A stretch of DNA of 64,000 nt from Bog-532 sp963720945. Its GTDB lineage: Bacteria; Actinomycetota; Actinomycetes; Streptosporangiales; Streptosporangiaceae. The first letter of the stretch is position 1. Every line of letters begins with the position of its first letter. Where the stretch lies: NCBI GenBank assembly GCA_963720945.1, contig CAVRHH010000007.1, positions 186,001-250,000 of the forward strand, given 5' to 3'. The position numbers and the translations under genes are program-made. This document shows, one piece after another, positions 14,786 through 23,911 of this stretch. The notes beneath the pieces are model-generated. The model ran no database searches, was not told where the DNA came from, and was given only the letters and a program-made list of their open reading frames with translations.

Positions 14786-16804
14786 TTAGTCAGTTGCCCG
14801 TGCCGGAAGCTGCGCCTCGGGCGGCCGGAGAGGCCTGGTGGTGAGGCCGGACCGGTGTGCGGTGGCGGCGGCTTCCACGCGGCCGCTGACGCCGAGTTTG
14901 GCCAGGATGTTGGATACGTGCACGCCGGCGGTCTTCGGGCTGATGAACAGGGCCTGGGCGATTTCCCGGTTGGAGTGCCCGGCGGCGACCAGCAGCAGGA
15001 TCTCGCGCTCACGGCTGGTGAGGCCGAACCGGGCAAGCTCGTCTTCCTGTTCCGGCTCAGGGTCGGTCTTGAGGCTGATCCGGACGCGCCGGGCGAGAGC
15101 GGCGGCGTCCGCGGCGAGCGGCGCGGCACCCAGCCGCTCAGCTAGGGCATGTGCCTCGCGCAGGGCGCTGGCCGTGCTCTCCCGGTCGCCGGAGGCGGCC
15201 CTGGCCTCGGCCAGCCGCAGCAGCGCGTAGCTGAGGTGGTGGGGCTGGCTGGCGGTGCGCCAGGCTTCCGCCGCGGCGGCCCAGATTCCGTCGTTCTGGG
15301 TTCCGGCCGCCCGCGCGTGCTCGGCGGCCACCAGCGTCCGGTACGCCAGCAGGGCCGGGAACGGGGACGGGGCCGGCAGTTCCGCCGCGATCCGGGCCAG
15401 TTCGGCGCGGCTGGCGGTGACCAGCTCCGGGATCTCGCCGCGCCGGGCCCGCAGCCGGTCTGCCTCGTCCGCATCGGCCCGCATCCCCAGCCACACCAAC
15501 GGCCAGGTGTAACGCGCCCCCTGTATCTGATCGGAACCGGGCAGACGCACTCCGCCTGCGGCCGCGTCCCGCGCGGCGGCCATGTCACCCTGGCCCAGCG
15601 CGATAAGGGCGGTGACGTAGCGGACCGGCTGGGTGAACTGGTAGTCCGTCGTGTCGCTCATGTCCCTCAGCGCCGCGCGCAGGTCGCGGCCGGCCTCGTC
15701 ATACTCCCCGCGCATTGCGGCGAGTTCGGCCCGCAACAGCCGGAGGGTGGCGCCGAACAACCCCTCCGGCTGGCCGGCCAGCGCTTCGGCGGTCACCTGG
15801 TCTGCTTGTGCCCACTGTCCGAGGCACAGCAGGTTCTCGGCCTGGTTGCAGATCAGGTAGCAGCCAAGGGTCCTGGCCATCCCGGCGCGGACCGCCAGCT
15901 CATGCCCTTCGGCCACGGTGCGGGCTACTTCGGCGTACCGGCCGAGCATGGTCAGCGAATCCGACAGGTTCACGTAGCCGCGCAGCGCGGCGAGCGGGAT
16001 GCTCATATCGAGCGCCAGCCGCAAGCCTGCGCGTAGCGTCTCCAGGCCCGCATCGGGTTCGGACGGCATGAGCATGAAACGGAACGTGCCAAGCGTTATT
16101 GCCGCGTCGGCCTCTACGTCCGGCGCCTGCGCTGCCTGGGCCGCGTCGACCGCCCGCTGCGCCGCATCCGCCGCCTCCGTGATGGCGTTTACGCGCCCGT
16201 ACGCGGTGGCCAGCGCCGCGAGCACGACAGCGTGCGCCCGGGTGGTCTCGCCGGCGGGCAGCAGCGCGACCGCCTCCCGTAGCGTCCCGGCCGCCTGGCC
16301 AAGCACGCCCAGTTCCATCTGGACGAGCGCGTCCTGCTGCAGCAGCAGTGCCCTGCGCTTGACGGCGCCCAGCCGGCCCAGCACACCGAGGACGAGCTCG
16401 AGAAGCTGGGCTTTCTGCGGATTCTCGCCGGCCGGTCCCGGCGGCTCGGCGTCCAGCGTGAGTTCGGGCAGCAGCCGGGACAGGCCGGGCCTAGCTGCCC
16501 CGAGGACCCGGCCGAGCTGGTCGGGCGGCATGGTGCGGGCGAGCGTGCGCAGCACGTCCACTAGCGGGGCGAGCGGCAGGCCCTCAGCCCCCGGCTCGAC
16601 GCACTGCCCGGCCAGGATGCCGAACCCGGCGTCCTCCGCCCGGGCGGTCAACTCCTGCAGCAGCCGGGTCTTGCCGACGCCCGCCTCACCTCCGATGAGC
16701 ACGAACCCGGTCTCTCCCGCCAGCGCCCGGTCCAGCGCCGCGGCGAAGAGCGCCATTTCCTCGCGCCTGCCGATGAATACCGGACTTACCACGTCCCCGC
16801 CCAT
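14786..16804 (-). CDS. LAL-type LuxR regulator with internal loss of part of the ATPase domain
   Basis: About 672 residues from ATG 16804 (a GTG at 16852 is possible; homology starts at SPVFIGRREEM). The order is AAA_16 P-loop GGEAGVGKTRLL, a long TPR-like helical region, and a C-terminal LuxR HTH (GLTSREREILLLVAAGHSNR then FISPKTAGVHVSNIL). LAL proteins are usually 850-1000 residues. Here the sequence jumps from LELVLGVLGRLGAVKRR directly to ALLLQQDALVQMELG, so Walker B and the rest of the nucleotide-binding domain are missing in frame. It is divergent from an MFS exporter that it may control. ATP switching is probably lost. Confidence 0.8.
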   Translation of the reverse strand: MGGDVVSPVFIGRREEMALFAAALDRALAGETGFVLIGGEAGVGKTRLLQELTARAEDAGFGILAGQCVEPGAEGLPLAPLVDVLRTLARTMPPDQLGRVLGAARPGLSRLLPELTLDAEPPGPAGENPQKAQLLELVLGVLGRLGAVKRRALLLQQDALVQMELGVLGQAAGTLREAVALLPAGETTRAHAVVLAALATAYGRVNAITEAADAAQRAVDAAQAAQAPDVEADAAITLGTFRFMLMPSEPDAGLETLRAGLRLALDMSIPLAALRGYVNLSDSLTMLGRYAEVARTVAEGHELAVRAGMARTLGCYLICNQAENLLCLGQWAQADQVTAEALAGQPEGLFGATLRLLRAELAAMRGEYDEAGRDLRAALRDMSDTTDYQFTQPVRYVTALIALGQGDMAAARDAAAGGVRLPGSDQIQGARYTWPLVWLGMRADADEADRLRARRGEIPELVTASRAELARIAAELPAPSPFPALLAYRTLVAAEHARAAGTQNDGIWAAAAEAWRTASQPHHLSYALLRLAEARAASGDRESTASALREAHALAERLGAAPLAADAAALARRVRISLKTDPEPEQEDELARFGLTSREREILLLVAAGHSNREIAQALFISPKTAGVHVSNILAKLGVSGRVEAAATAHRSGLTTRPLRPPEAQLPARATD

Positions 16805-16941
16805 GGACAAAAGGTGCCACATATCCGGTTCCGTCGCCAACAGCGGGACCACGCCCGGTTCCCTCCAGGTTCCCCTCCGGTAATTACGGCGCTAAGTCCC
16901 GCCGGGACCGCGCTTACGGCAAGTCGACGAGCCTAAGTAGG

Positions 16942-16971
16942 CCCGGCGGTTCCCTAAAGAGGGCCGCCGGG
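16942..16971. promoter_or_regulatory. Inverted repeat in the LAL/MFS divergent promoter region
   Basis: CCCGGCGG (16942-16949) and CCGCCGGG (16964-16971) flank a 14-base spacer in the 280-bp region between the two divergent starts. It could be a regulator site or an mRNA hairpin in the MFS leader. Confidence 0.4.
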
Positions 16972-17084
16972 AAATCTGAACGCCGGCGCCGTCCCGTTTA
17001 AGGCGCCCGGCCGATGCGCTGACCGGCCGCTTAGCCCGACCGTGGAGCTAACCCCGTAACCGGGCTGATAAAGGAAGGGTCACG

Positions 17085-18386
17085 ATGAACGTGAAGAACT
17101 CCCCGGAAGGCACCATCCGGGCGGCACTGCGCCACCCGGCTTTCCGTGCGCTGCTGGCCGGGCTCGCGGTGTCGCAAGTAGGCGACTGGCTGTACAACAT
17201 CGCGCTAATTACGCTGGTCTACCAGCGCACTGGGTCGGCGATGTGGGCGGGCGTCACCACCGCCGCCCGGATTGGGCCGATGGTTGTCCTCGGGCCATTT
17301 GGCGGCCTCGTCGCGGACCGGTTCGACCGGCGACGCGTGATGGTGGCCTGCGACCTCATCAGGCTCGTCCTGATGCTCGCGCTGGCGCTCGCCGCGGCGG
17401 CGAACCTGCCGGTTGTCCTGTTCCCGGTGATCGCGGCGCTCGCCGCAGCGGCGGCCACCCCATACCTGCCCTGCGTGGCGGCGACCACGCCGCGACTGGT
17501 GGCCGAGGCGGACCTGCCGGGCGCGAACGCCGGCCGGTCCGCCATCACCGGTATCGGGATCATCGTGGGGCCGACGCTCGGCGGTCTGCTGCTGCTGCTC
17601 GGGTCGCCGACGCTTGCGTTCGCCGGCAATGCGGCGACGTTCGGCCTGTCGGCGGCCTGCGTGCTGACCATCCGGGCCGGCGGCACCTTCCGAGTGAAGC
17701 GGGTCACGGCGGAGCGGCCGGCCGGGCCGCTGCGCGAGATGGCGGACGGCGCCGCGGCGCTGCGGGCACACCCGGCGGCGGTGCGGCTAGTCGGCGCCGA
17801 CATCATGTGCAGCCTGGTCTACGGCATGCAGACGGTGCTACTCATTCTCGTGGCGCGGTCATCCGGGCTCGGCCTGCATGGCTACGGCTACCTGTTCGCC
17901 GCGGTCGGCGCCGGCGCCCTGGCGGGCACCTCGCTGGCCAGCCGGGCGGCCCGGATGCCCTACCGCGCGGTCCTGGTGGCCGCGCTGGCCGCGGTCGGGC
18001 TCCCGATGCTGCTGCTGGCGGTCGTGCACTGGGGTCCCGCCGCGATCGTCCTGGCGGCCGCCAGCGGTGCCGGTGCCGTCCTGGTCGAGATCATGACCGA
18101 TACCGGGCTGCAGCGGATGCTGCCTGATGACGTGTTCGGGCGGGCGTACGGGCTGGCGATTCCCGTGTCAATCGGCGGTATCGGAGCCGGATCCCTGATC
18201 GCCCCGGCGCTGAACAGCACGTTCGGCCTCAACGGCGCGCTAATCGCGTGCGGCGCGGTGGCCCTCGCCTATGGTGCCCTGCTGCTAGGCGAAACGGGCC
18301 CGCGTGCCGCCGCGGCGCCGACCGCATCACGCGTGGTTCCGTGCACGCCCCTTCAGGCAGAAGACGGTGCCGCGGTTGCGCGGTAG
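17085..18386 (+). CDS. MFS transporter (EntS/MFS_3-like exporter)
   Basis: 433 residues from ATG 17085 with AAGGAAGGG upstream. Twelve hydrophobic segments are apparent. The loop between segments 2 and 3 carries the MFS motif A region (GGLVADRFDRRRVMVACDLI), and the N-terminus (FRALLAGLAVSQVGDWLYNI, then ALITLVYQRTGSA) is typical of small-molecule efflux pumps of the enterobactin-exporter group. It should act in the inner membrane as a proton-coupled exporter. It is transcribed away from the LAL regulator, which probably regulates it. Substrate unknown. Confidence 0.9.
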   Translation: MNVKNSPEGTIRAALRHPAFRALLAGLAVSQVGDWLYNIALITLVYQRTGSAMWAGVTTAARIGPMVVLGPFGGLVADRFDRRRVMVACDLIRLVLMLALALAAAANLPVVLFPVIAALAAAAATPYLPCVAATTPRLVAEADLPGANAGRSAITGIGIIVGPTLGGLLLLLGSPTLAFAGNAATFGLSAACVLTIRAGGTFRVKRVTAERPAGPLREMADGAAALRAHPAAVRLVGADIMCSLVYGMQTVLLILVARSSGLGLHGYGYLFAAVGAGALAGTSLASRAARMPYRAVLVAALAAVGLPMLLLAVVHWGPAAIVLAAASGAGAVLVEIMTDTGLQRMLPDDVFGRAYGLAIPVSIGGIGAGSLIAPALNSTFGLNGALIACGAVALAYGALLLGETGPRAAAAPTASRVVPCTPLQAEDGAAVAR

Positions 18387-18583
18387 CGGGTGGCGACGGA
18401 TTGGGGCAGCAGAGTGATAAGCCCGCCGAGTTCGACGGGTGCGAGCAGTCGCGTGAGGTCGGGGCGTCGTGCCGGTCGATGCTGCGCGCCCGGCGAGGAT
18501 GCTGGCGAGGTTGGTGCGGGAACGGCCTCTCGCTACTTCAAGATCATCTCCGTTGCGGCTTTGGTCTCACCTTGGCTGGACCC

Positions 18584-18766
18584 CTAGGTGCTCAGGCCCT
18601 CCAGGAACCGGTGCATGCCCTCGGCGTAGAGGGTGCCGATGGCCAGCGACGTCTTGCCCGACCCGGATACCCCGGCGATGGCGACGGTCCGCCACAGCGG
18701 GACGTCCACGTCCAGATCCCGCAGATAGTTGTGCCGGGCGCCGCGCACCTGGATGGCGCTGGGCAT
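18584..18766 (-). pseudogene. UvrA-like ABC ATPase, N-terminal fragment
   Basis: 60 codons starting ATG 18766 give IQVRGARHNYLRDLDVDVP and the Walker A segment AIAGVSGSGKTSLAIGTLYA, then EGMHRFLEGLST, the exact opening of UvrA and UvrA-like resistance ATPases. A TAG follows immediately, where relatives continue for 700-900 residues. No later UvrA motif is seen in the 200 bp downstream. This is a truncated remnant. It begins two bases after the end of the AAA+ gene, so it may once have been its operon partner or have been placed there by a rearrangement. Confidence 0.75.
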
Positions 18767-18767
18767 A

Positions 18768-20270
18768 TCAGCCGCCGTACGGGCCGAAGCGCCGCGCCAT
18801 CATTCCCCGGCGCGCGTACATCATCGGGCCGGCCCGGCCCGGGCCCGGCGTGAGCGCGCCGCCGGCCGGCAGGTCGGCGGGATCGACGCCCACCCCGTGC
18901 AGGGTGCGGGTCACCGCCTGGGCGGCGTCGAGCAGGTCATCGAGCGCGCGGGCCAGGTGCGTTCCGGTGACGGTGGTGAGCGCCGGGTGGTCGTGCAGTG
19001 ACTCCAGCACGCTGCGCCGGATCAGCTCCTTGAGGAACGATGCCGTGGTGCCGTCGGTGCGCTCGACGGCGAGGTCAACATCCTCTTCGGTCAGGGCCAG
19101 CGGCACGTTCCGGCCGTACAGCGTCAGCAGCCGTTCCCGGGCCGGGGCGTCCGGCAGGGCGATCTCGACCGCGACGTCGACCCGCCCCGGCCGCGCGGCC
19201 AGGGCGGGCTCCAGCAGGTCGGCGCGGTTGGTGGTCAGCAGGAACAGCAGGTCGGCGTCCGGGGCCGCGCCGTCCATGGCGTCCAGCAGGTCGAACAGGA
19301 CCGGGCTGGATGCCGGGCCGAGCGAGCGCTCCTCGGCGACCAGGTCGACGTCCTCCAGCACGACGACAGCCGGCAGCAGGGCACGGGCCAGATCGGTGAC
19401 CGCGGCCACGGCGACCAGGGAGCGGCCGGTGAGCACCAGGCGCGTGTAGCCGGTCATCTGGCCCAGCAGGTAGCGGGTGGTGTGCGTCTTGCCGGTGCCG
19501 GGCGGCCCGTAGAGCAGCAGGCCGCGTTTGAGGTGCTGCCCGGCGGCCAGCAGTGCCTCCCGGTGGCCGGCCACCCCGAGGGCGTGCCGCTCGACCCGCG
19601 TCAGCACGGTGGCGGGCAGCACGACGTCGTCGCGGCCGATGCCGGGCGGGCCGGTGAAGGCGAGGATGACCCGGCCCATCGGGTCGAGCGACACGTCGAG
19701 CAGGTGACCCCGGTAGACGTTGAGGTCGGTGCGCAGCTGGTCCAGTTCGGCGAGCACGCGCTGAGCCTGGTCGAGCGGCAGGCCGGCGACCTCGATCAGC
19801 AAGGCCGGCTGATGGTCGTTCGGGGCCTGGATCATCACGATGTAGCGGCCGCTGGCGTCGGTGACCAGCAGCAGGGCCAGGCGCAGGCACCCCAGGCTCG
19901 ACCCTGGCCCGTTCGGCAGGTCGGCCAGCGCGGGCGCCGTCAGCCGCAGCGGGGGCAGCGCCTCCCCCGCGACCAGTTGCTGCAGCGACAGGCCGCCGTA
20001 GTGCGGTGGCAGCGCGATGCCCCGGACCTCCACCGTCCGCCCGGCCCGTGCGGACCACGCGTCGATAGCGGTCTGCAAGTTGACGTGCTCGAACGGGGGC
20101 AGCTCCCGCGTGACCACGGAGTGGCGCGCGCCGCCGGGCCCCAGGAAGTCGCGCACCAGCGCGGAAACCTCGTTGCCCTCCGCGCTGGCCGACGAATGGA
20201 CCCATTCCAGGAAGGCGCGGAACGCCCCCGCGAACTCGCGGGCCTCGTCGCGGGGCGCCTGATCGGGCAT
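18768..20270 (-). CDS. AAA+ ATPase (FtsH/Cdc48-like single module)
   Basis: 500 residues. The N-terminal half (about 1-235) is a family-specific region of unknown fold. It is followed by a canonical AAA+ module: Walker A LLLYGPPGTGKTHTTRYLLG, Walker B AVVVLEDVDLVAEERSL, sensor-1 FLLTTNRADLLEPAL, arginine-finger segment RPGRVDVAVEI, and a lid helix region. The end is Gly/Arg/Met-rich (MMYARRGMMARRFGPYGG), possibly a disordered partner-binding tail. No protease domain or membrane anchor is present, so it is likely a remodelling ATPase with an unknown client. ATG 20270 start. A UvrA-like fragment follows two bases downstream. Confidence 0.85.
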   Translation of the reverse strand: MPDQAPRDEAREFAGAFRAFLEWVHSSASAEGNEVSALVRDFLGPGGARHSVVTRELPPFEHVNLQTAIDAWSARAGRTVEVRGIALPPHYGGLSLQQLVAGEALPPLRLTAPALADLPNGPGSSLGCLRLALLLVTDASGRYIVMIQAPNDHQPALLIEVAGLPLDQAQRVLAELDQLRTDLNVYRGHLLDVSLDPMGRVILAFTGPPGIGRDDVVLPATVLTRVERHALGVAGHREALLAAGQHLKRGLLLYGPPGTGKTHTTRYLLGQMTGYTRLVLTGRSLVAVAAVTDLARALLPAVVVLEDVDLVAEERSLGPASSPVLFDLLDAMDGAAPDADLLFLLTTNRADLLEPALAARPGRVDVAVEIALPDAPARERLLTLYGRNVPLALTEEDVDLAVERTDGTTASFLKELIRRSVLESLHDHPALTTVTGTHLARALDDLLDAAQAVTRTLHGVGVDPADLPAGGALTPGPGRAGPMMYARRGMMARRFGPYGG

Positions 20271-20325
20271 GGCCGGAACCTCCAGCTTCGGTGGCCGCGG
20301 CGGCGGCCAGGATCCCCCGCCGAGC

Positions 20326-20589
20326 CTATCCGGGAGCCCCGGCCGCCCGGGCGCCGTAAGCCTGGCTCGCCGCGATCACGGCGACCGCGATGTCCTGCCC
20401 GGAAAAGTAGGCGCGCAGTGACCGGCGGCCGGTCAGCGCCATCGTCTCGAGGCCGAAAGCGGGGCCGCTCATCCCGATCGAGTTCGCGTGCAGGATCGCG
20501 ATGAGCACGGCCCCGAAGGCGGCGCCGCTGAGCAGGGCGGCGAGATATGAGGGGGTCCGGATGGTGCTGACGGACACCGCCGCCATCAC
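20326..20589 (-). CDS. Small membrane protein, 5' end possibly frameshifted
   Basis: 87 residues from ATG 20589 with two hydrophobic stretches (about 11-33 and 64-80). In the same frame the sequence stays protein-like further upstream (PRFWIYQRRDPTAIIYWGIT) but has no start codon. An ATG with a good GGAGGCGGAC ribosome site at about 20669 is one base out of frame. The simplest explanation is a one-base shift just after the original start, giving a roughly 114-residue ancestral protein. Function unknown. It lies between the AAA+ gene and a DMT transporter on the same strand. Confidence 0.5.
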   Translation of the reverse strand: MMAAVSVSTIRTPSYLAALLSGAAFGAVLIAILHANSIGMSGPAFGLETMALTGRRSLRAYFSGQDIAVAVIAASQAYGARAAGAPG

Positions 20590-20709
20590 GACGGCGGTGA
20601 TACCCCAGTAGATGATCGCAGTCGGATCCCGCCGCTGATAGATCCAGAACCGGGGCTGGCTCGCCCATGTCCGCCTCCCTGGACAGGCACGACGGAACGA
20701 CCTGTGGGT

Positions 20710-21699
20710 TTAGGTGAAGGGGCCTTCGGCTTCGGCCCTGGTGCGCAGCGGCCCGTCGGAACGCCGGGGCGTCCCGGGCCCGGCGTCGGCGTGGCTGGCG
20801 TCGGCGTGGCTGGCGCGCTCGGCCACGGTGACGGGCGGGGATGGCGCCACGTCCTCGTCGTGGGCGGTCGCGACCGGGGATTTGGCGATCTCGATGTAGC
20901 CGACCACGATCAGGACCAGCGCGACGATCTCCGGGATCAGGAACCAGCCGAGCCGCAGGGTCTCGCCGAACAGCATGACCCCATAGGTGATGCTGATCAG
21001 GGCGTCCCCCACCGTGAGCATCGGCTGCGAGGCGGCCAGGGTACCGGCCTGCAGCGCGTTCTGCAGCAGGAACAGCGCGCCGACCCCCGCGATCGCCGTC
21101 CCGTACAGCTGCCACGTCTCGAAGAAGGCCACCGGGCCCTGGTCGAGCGCGGCCACGGCCTCCTTCAGGAACGCCGCGGTCAGCGCGTACCCGCACGCGG
21201 CCGCGAGGCCGAGCAGGGCCGCGCGGGGCTCGCCCGTGACCCGCAGCGCGGAAACGATCAGCACGGCCTCGAAGCAGCCGGTCGCGGTCAGGGCGAGAAT
21301 CCAGGTGCCGATCGGGGCGTGGTCTCCGCCGCCGCTCGGCTGGGCGGCGGCCAGCCCTGTGCCCAGGCTCACCGTGACCAGCAGGACCGCCCCCCAGGTG
21401 CGCGGGGCCAGCCGCCGGTGCCACACCCAGCTGCTGAGCAGCAGCGTCAGCGGCAGCTCGACGATGAAGATCGGCTGCACGAGGGCGATCGGGCCGGTGG
21501 CCAGGGCGCCTGCCTGCAGCAGGGCGGCCACGATGACCATCCCGATCCCGGCCAGCCAGACGCGGCGGTGGATCAGGTCGCCGATCAGCGACAGCCCCAG
21601 TGGCCGCGATGAGCGTGCCTGTGAGGCGGCGCGCCGCTGCAGCACCGCCGCGGTGGCGTTGCTGGCGGACGTCAGGAGAGCCAGCACAATGGAAATCAC
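20710..21699 (-). CDS. DMT-family transporter
   Basis: 329 residues with about ten hydrophobic helices arranged as two EamA-like halves (VLALLTSASNATAAVLQRRA at the start; ITYGVMLFGETLRLGWFLIP in the second half). Family members are inner-membrane drug/metabolite exporters. The C-terminal 50 residues are hydrophilic and contain a repeated HADASHADA stretch from a short tandem duplication. The ATG start at 21699 fits the first membrane helix. No substrate can be assigned. Confidence 0.85.
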   Translation of the reverse strand: MISIVLALLTSASNATAAVLQRRAASQARSSRPLGLSLIGDLIHRRVWLAGIGMVIVAALLQAGALATGPIALVQPIFIVELPLTLLLSSWVWHRRLAPRTWGAVLLVTVSLGTGLAAAQPSGGGDHAPIGTWILALTATGCFEAVLIVSALRVTGEPRAALLGLAAACGYALTAAFLKEAVAALDQGPVAFFETWQLYGTAIAGVGALFLLQNALQAGTLAASQPMLTVGDALISITYGVMLFGETLRLGWFLIPEIVALVLIVVGYIEIAKSPVATAHDEDVAPSPPVTVAERASHADASHADAGPGTPRRSDGPLRTRAEAEGPFT

Positions 21700-21834
21700 G
21701 ACATTGTTCCTACCCCCGGGAGATCAAACGCTACCAGGCGCCATCGGCCCGGCGCCGGCGGGGCGGCCAGGCCCCGCTCAGCGCCGGACGATGAGCAGCC
21801 CGGCCAGTTAGCGCCCCCGGTCCGCCGGGCACGC

Positions 21835-22488
21835 TCAGCCGCCCAGGTAGCGCAGCACGGCGAGCACCCGGCGGTTGTCCCCTTCGGACGGGGGCAGCCC
21901 CAGCTTGCCGAAGATGCTGGCCACGTGCTTTTCCACCGCGCCGCCGGAGACCACCAGCGCGGCGGAAATGCCCGCGTTGGAGCGGCCTTCGGCCATCAGG
22001 GCCAGCACGTCGCGTTCCCGGCGGGTCAGCGTGGCCAGCCCGTCGGCGTGCCGGCTGGCCCGGAACAGCTGGCTCACGACCTCCGGGTCGAGGGCGGTGC
22101 CGCCGTCGGCGACCCGGGTGAGCGCCGCGACGAAGTCGGCCACGTCAGCGACCCGGTCCTTCAGCAGGTAGCCGACACCTGCCGCGTTCCCCTCGAGCAG
22201 CCGCGCCGCGTACCGGGTCTCGATGTACTGGGAGAACACCAGCACGCCGGTTCCCTGGTGATCCTGGCGCAGCCGCAGCGCCGCCCGGAGCCCCTCGTCG
22301 GTATGGGTGGGCGGCATCCGGATGTCGACCACGGCGACGTCCGGCTTGTAGGCGGCCACCGCGGCCAGCAGCGCGTCCCCGTCCGCGACGGCGGCGCAGA
22401 CCTCGTGGCCGCGTTCCTCCAGCAGCCGGGTCAGGCCCTCGCGGAGCAGCGCCGCGTCCTCGGCGATGACGACCCGCATCGTGTCCAT
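21835..22488 (-). CDS. Response regulator, NarL/FixJ (LuxR) family
   Basis: 217 residues. The receiver domain (about 4-120) has the acidic pocket EDAALLREG, phosphoacceptor Asp in AVVDIRMPP, the conserved Thr/Ser position replaced by FSQYIETRYA, and Lys in GYLLKDR. The C-terminal LuxR HTH (about 148-210) reads LTRRERDVLALMAEGRSNAG and GGAVEKHVASIFGKLGL. The start lies four bases after the stop of the histidine kinase gene, so the pair is co-transcribed. It most likely controls its own operon, including the ABC exporter upstream. Confidence 0.95.
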   Translation of the reverse strand: MDTMRVVIAEDAALLREGLTRLLEERGHEVCAAVADGDALLAAVAAYKPDVAVVDIRMPPTHTDEGLRAALRLRQDHQGTGVLVFSQYIETRYAARLLEGNAAGVGYLLKDRVADVADFVAALTRVADGGTALDPEVVSQLFRASRHADGLATLTRRERDVLALMAEGRSNAGISAALVVSGGAVEKHVASIFGKLGLPPSEGDNRRVLAVLRYLGG

Positions 22489-22492
22489 GCCC

Positions 22493-23911
22493 TCACGCCC
22501 TCATCGGGAGCTCGACGGTGATCTGCGTCGGGCCGCCCGGCGGGCTTTCCACCACCAGGCGCCCGTCCACGGTACCGGCGCGCCGTTCCAGGCCGGCCAG
22601 GCCGCTGCCGTGGGCCGGATCCGCCCCGCCGAGGCCGTCGTCGCTGACCTGCAGGCGGAGCACCTGGCCCGCTTCGGAGCCGGTGACGCCGGCCCGTATC
22701 CCGATCTTGTTCGCCGCGCTGTGCTTGGTCGCGTTGGCCAGCAGCTCGGCCGCGCAGAAGTAGGCGATCGTCTCGATCGCCGGCGTCGGCCGGGCGGGAA
22801 TGTCGGTGCTAACGGTCACCGGGATGGCGCTGCCGGCCGCGAGCGTGGCCAGCGCCTCGGGCAGGCCGACCTCCAGCACCGGCGGGTGGATGCCGCGGAC
22901 CAGCTCGCGCAGCTCGACCAGCGCATCCTTGGCGTTGCGGTGCGCGGCGTCGACGAGTTCCCGTACCCGGTCCACGTCGGCCGGCTGGCCGTCGGTGCCG
23001 AGTTTTTCCTTGGCCATGCCCAGGCTCATCGCCATCGCGGCCAGCCGTACCTGCGCCCCGTCGTGCAGGTCGCGTTCCACCTGGCGCAGCGCGGCCACCG
23101 AGTCGTCCACCAGCCGCGCCCGGGCCTGCTCCAGGTCACGGACCCGCTGGGTCAGCGTGCCGGGGCCGAGCAGGGAGCGGATCAGCCAGCGGTCGGCCGT
23201 CACCACCCCCCGGGTCAGCCAGGGCGCCATCAGCAGCAGCGCCGCGCCGAAGAGGGCCACCAGCAGGCTGCCGCCCCAGTTGCTGGCGTGCACAAGACTT
23301 TCGAACGGGGCCGGGGTGATCGCGGGCACGGGCTTCAGGTGGGACCCGGGCGGCGCGTTCCGGAACAGCGGCCACCACAGCGGGTAGCTCAGATCGACCG
23401 CACCGTCTACCCAGAACGACAGCGCGATGTACTGCCCGAACGCCAGCGGGGCGCGGAGCAGGGTATAGCCGGTCGCGCGCCACGCGGCCACGTCCCGCAG
23501 CCGGGCGTCCAGCCGGACGATCACGCTCCCGGTGGCCCGGCGGAACGGTGGTGGCCCGGTGAACTGCTCGCCGAGCAGGCGGCCCGCGACCCGCCGGTAC
23601 AGGCCGCCGAACCGCCGGGCGATGCCGAGGGCCAGCACCACCCCGAGCAGCCCGACGACCGTGCCGATGACCGAAGCCGTGACGAACAGGCTCGGGGCCA
23701 GCACCCACGCGACGACCGCGAAACCGGCCAGCCCCAGCGGCACCGAGACCAGGCAGTACTCGGCCTCCCGCCGGGCCCGCGGGCTGACCGGGGCCTGCAG
23801 CACCCGCCGGGTCAGCCCGGCCGGCGTTTCGCCGCGCGGCAGCGGGCCGCGCGGCGAAACGTGCTCCCCCGGAACGCTGCCGCCCATGGGGTCATTGTCC
23901 GGTTCAGGCAT
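22493..23911 (-). CDS. Sensor histidine kinase (HisKA_3, NarL-pairing)
   Basis: 472 residues. The N-terminal half is a multi-pass putative sensor domain (VSVPLGLAGFAVVAWVLAPS and further helices to about 240). The dimerisation segment carries the phosphorylated His in ERDLHDGAQVRLAAMAMSLG. The ATPase domain has the N box ANATKHSAANKIG and G box DDGLGGADPAHGSGLAGLER. The start overlaps the end of the ABC permease gene by eight bases, and the cognate response regulator follows. Order on the transcript: ATPase, permease, kinase, regulator. This layout is typical of systems sensing membrane stress or antibiotics and driving the linked exporter. Confidence 0.92.
   Translation of the reverse strand: MPEPDNDPMGGSVPGEHVSPRGPLPRGETPAGLTRRVLQAPVSPRARREAEYCLVSVPLGLAGFAVVAWVLAPSLFVTASVIGTVVGLLGVVLALGIARRFGGLYRRVAGRLLGEQFTGPPPFRRATGSVIVRLDARLRDVAAWRATGYTLLRAPLAFGQYIALSFWVDGAVDLSYPLWWPLFRNAPPGSHLKPVPAITPAPFESLVHASNWGGSLLVALFGAALLLMAPWLTRGVVTADRWLIRSLLGPGTLTQRVRDLEQARARLVDDSVAALRQVERDLHDGAQVRLAAMAMSLGMAKEKLGTDGQPADVDRVRELVDAAHRNAKDALVELRELVRGIHPPVLEVGLPEALATLAAGSAIPVTVSTDIPARPTPAIETIAYFCAAELLANATKHSAANKIGIRAGVTGSEAGQVLRLQVSDDGLGGADPAHGSGLAGLERRAGTVDGRLVVESPPGGPTQITVELPMRA

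Noticed and set aside
16942..16971. Riboswitch in the MFS leader
   Set aside because: A single simple hairpin without further conserved structure; kept only as an inverted repeat.
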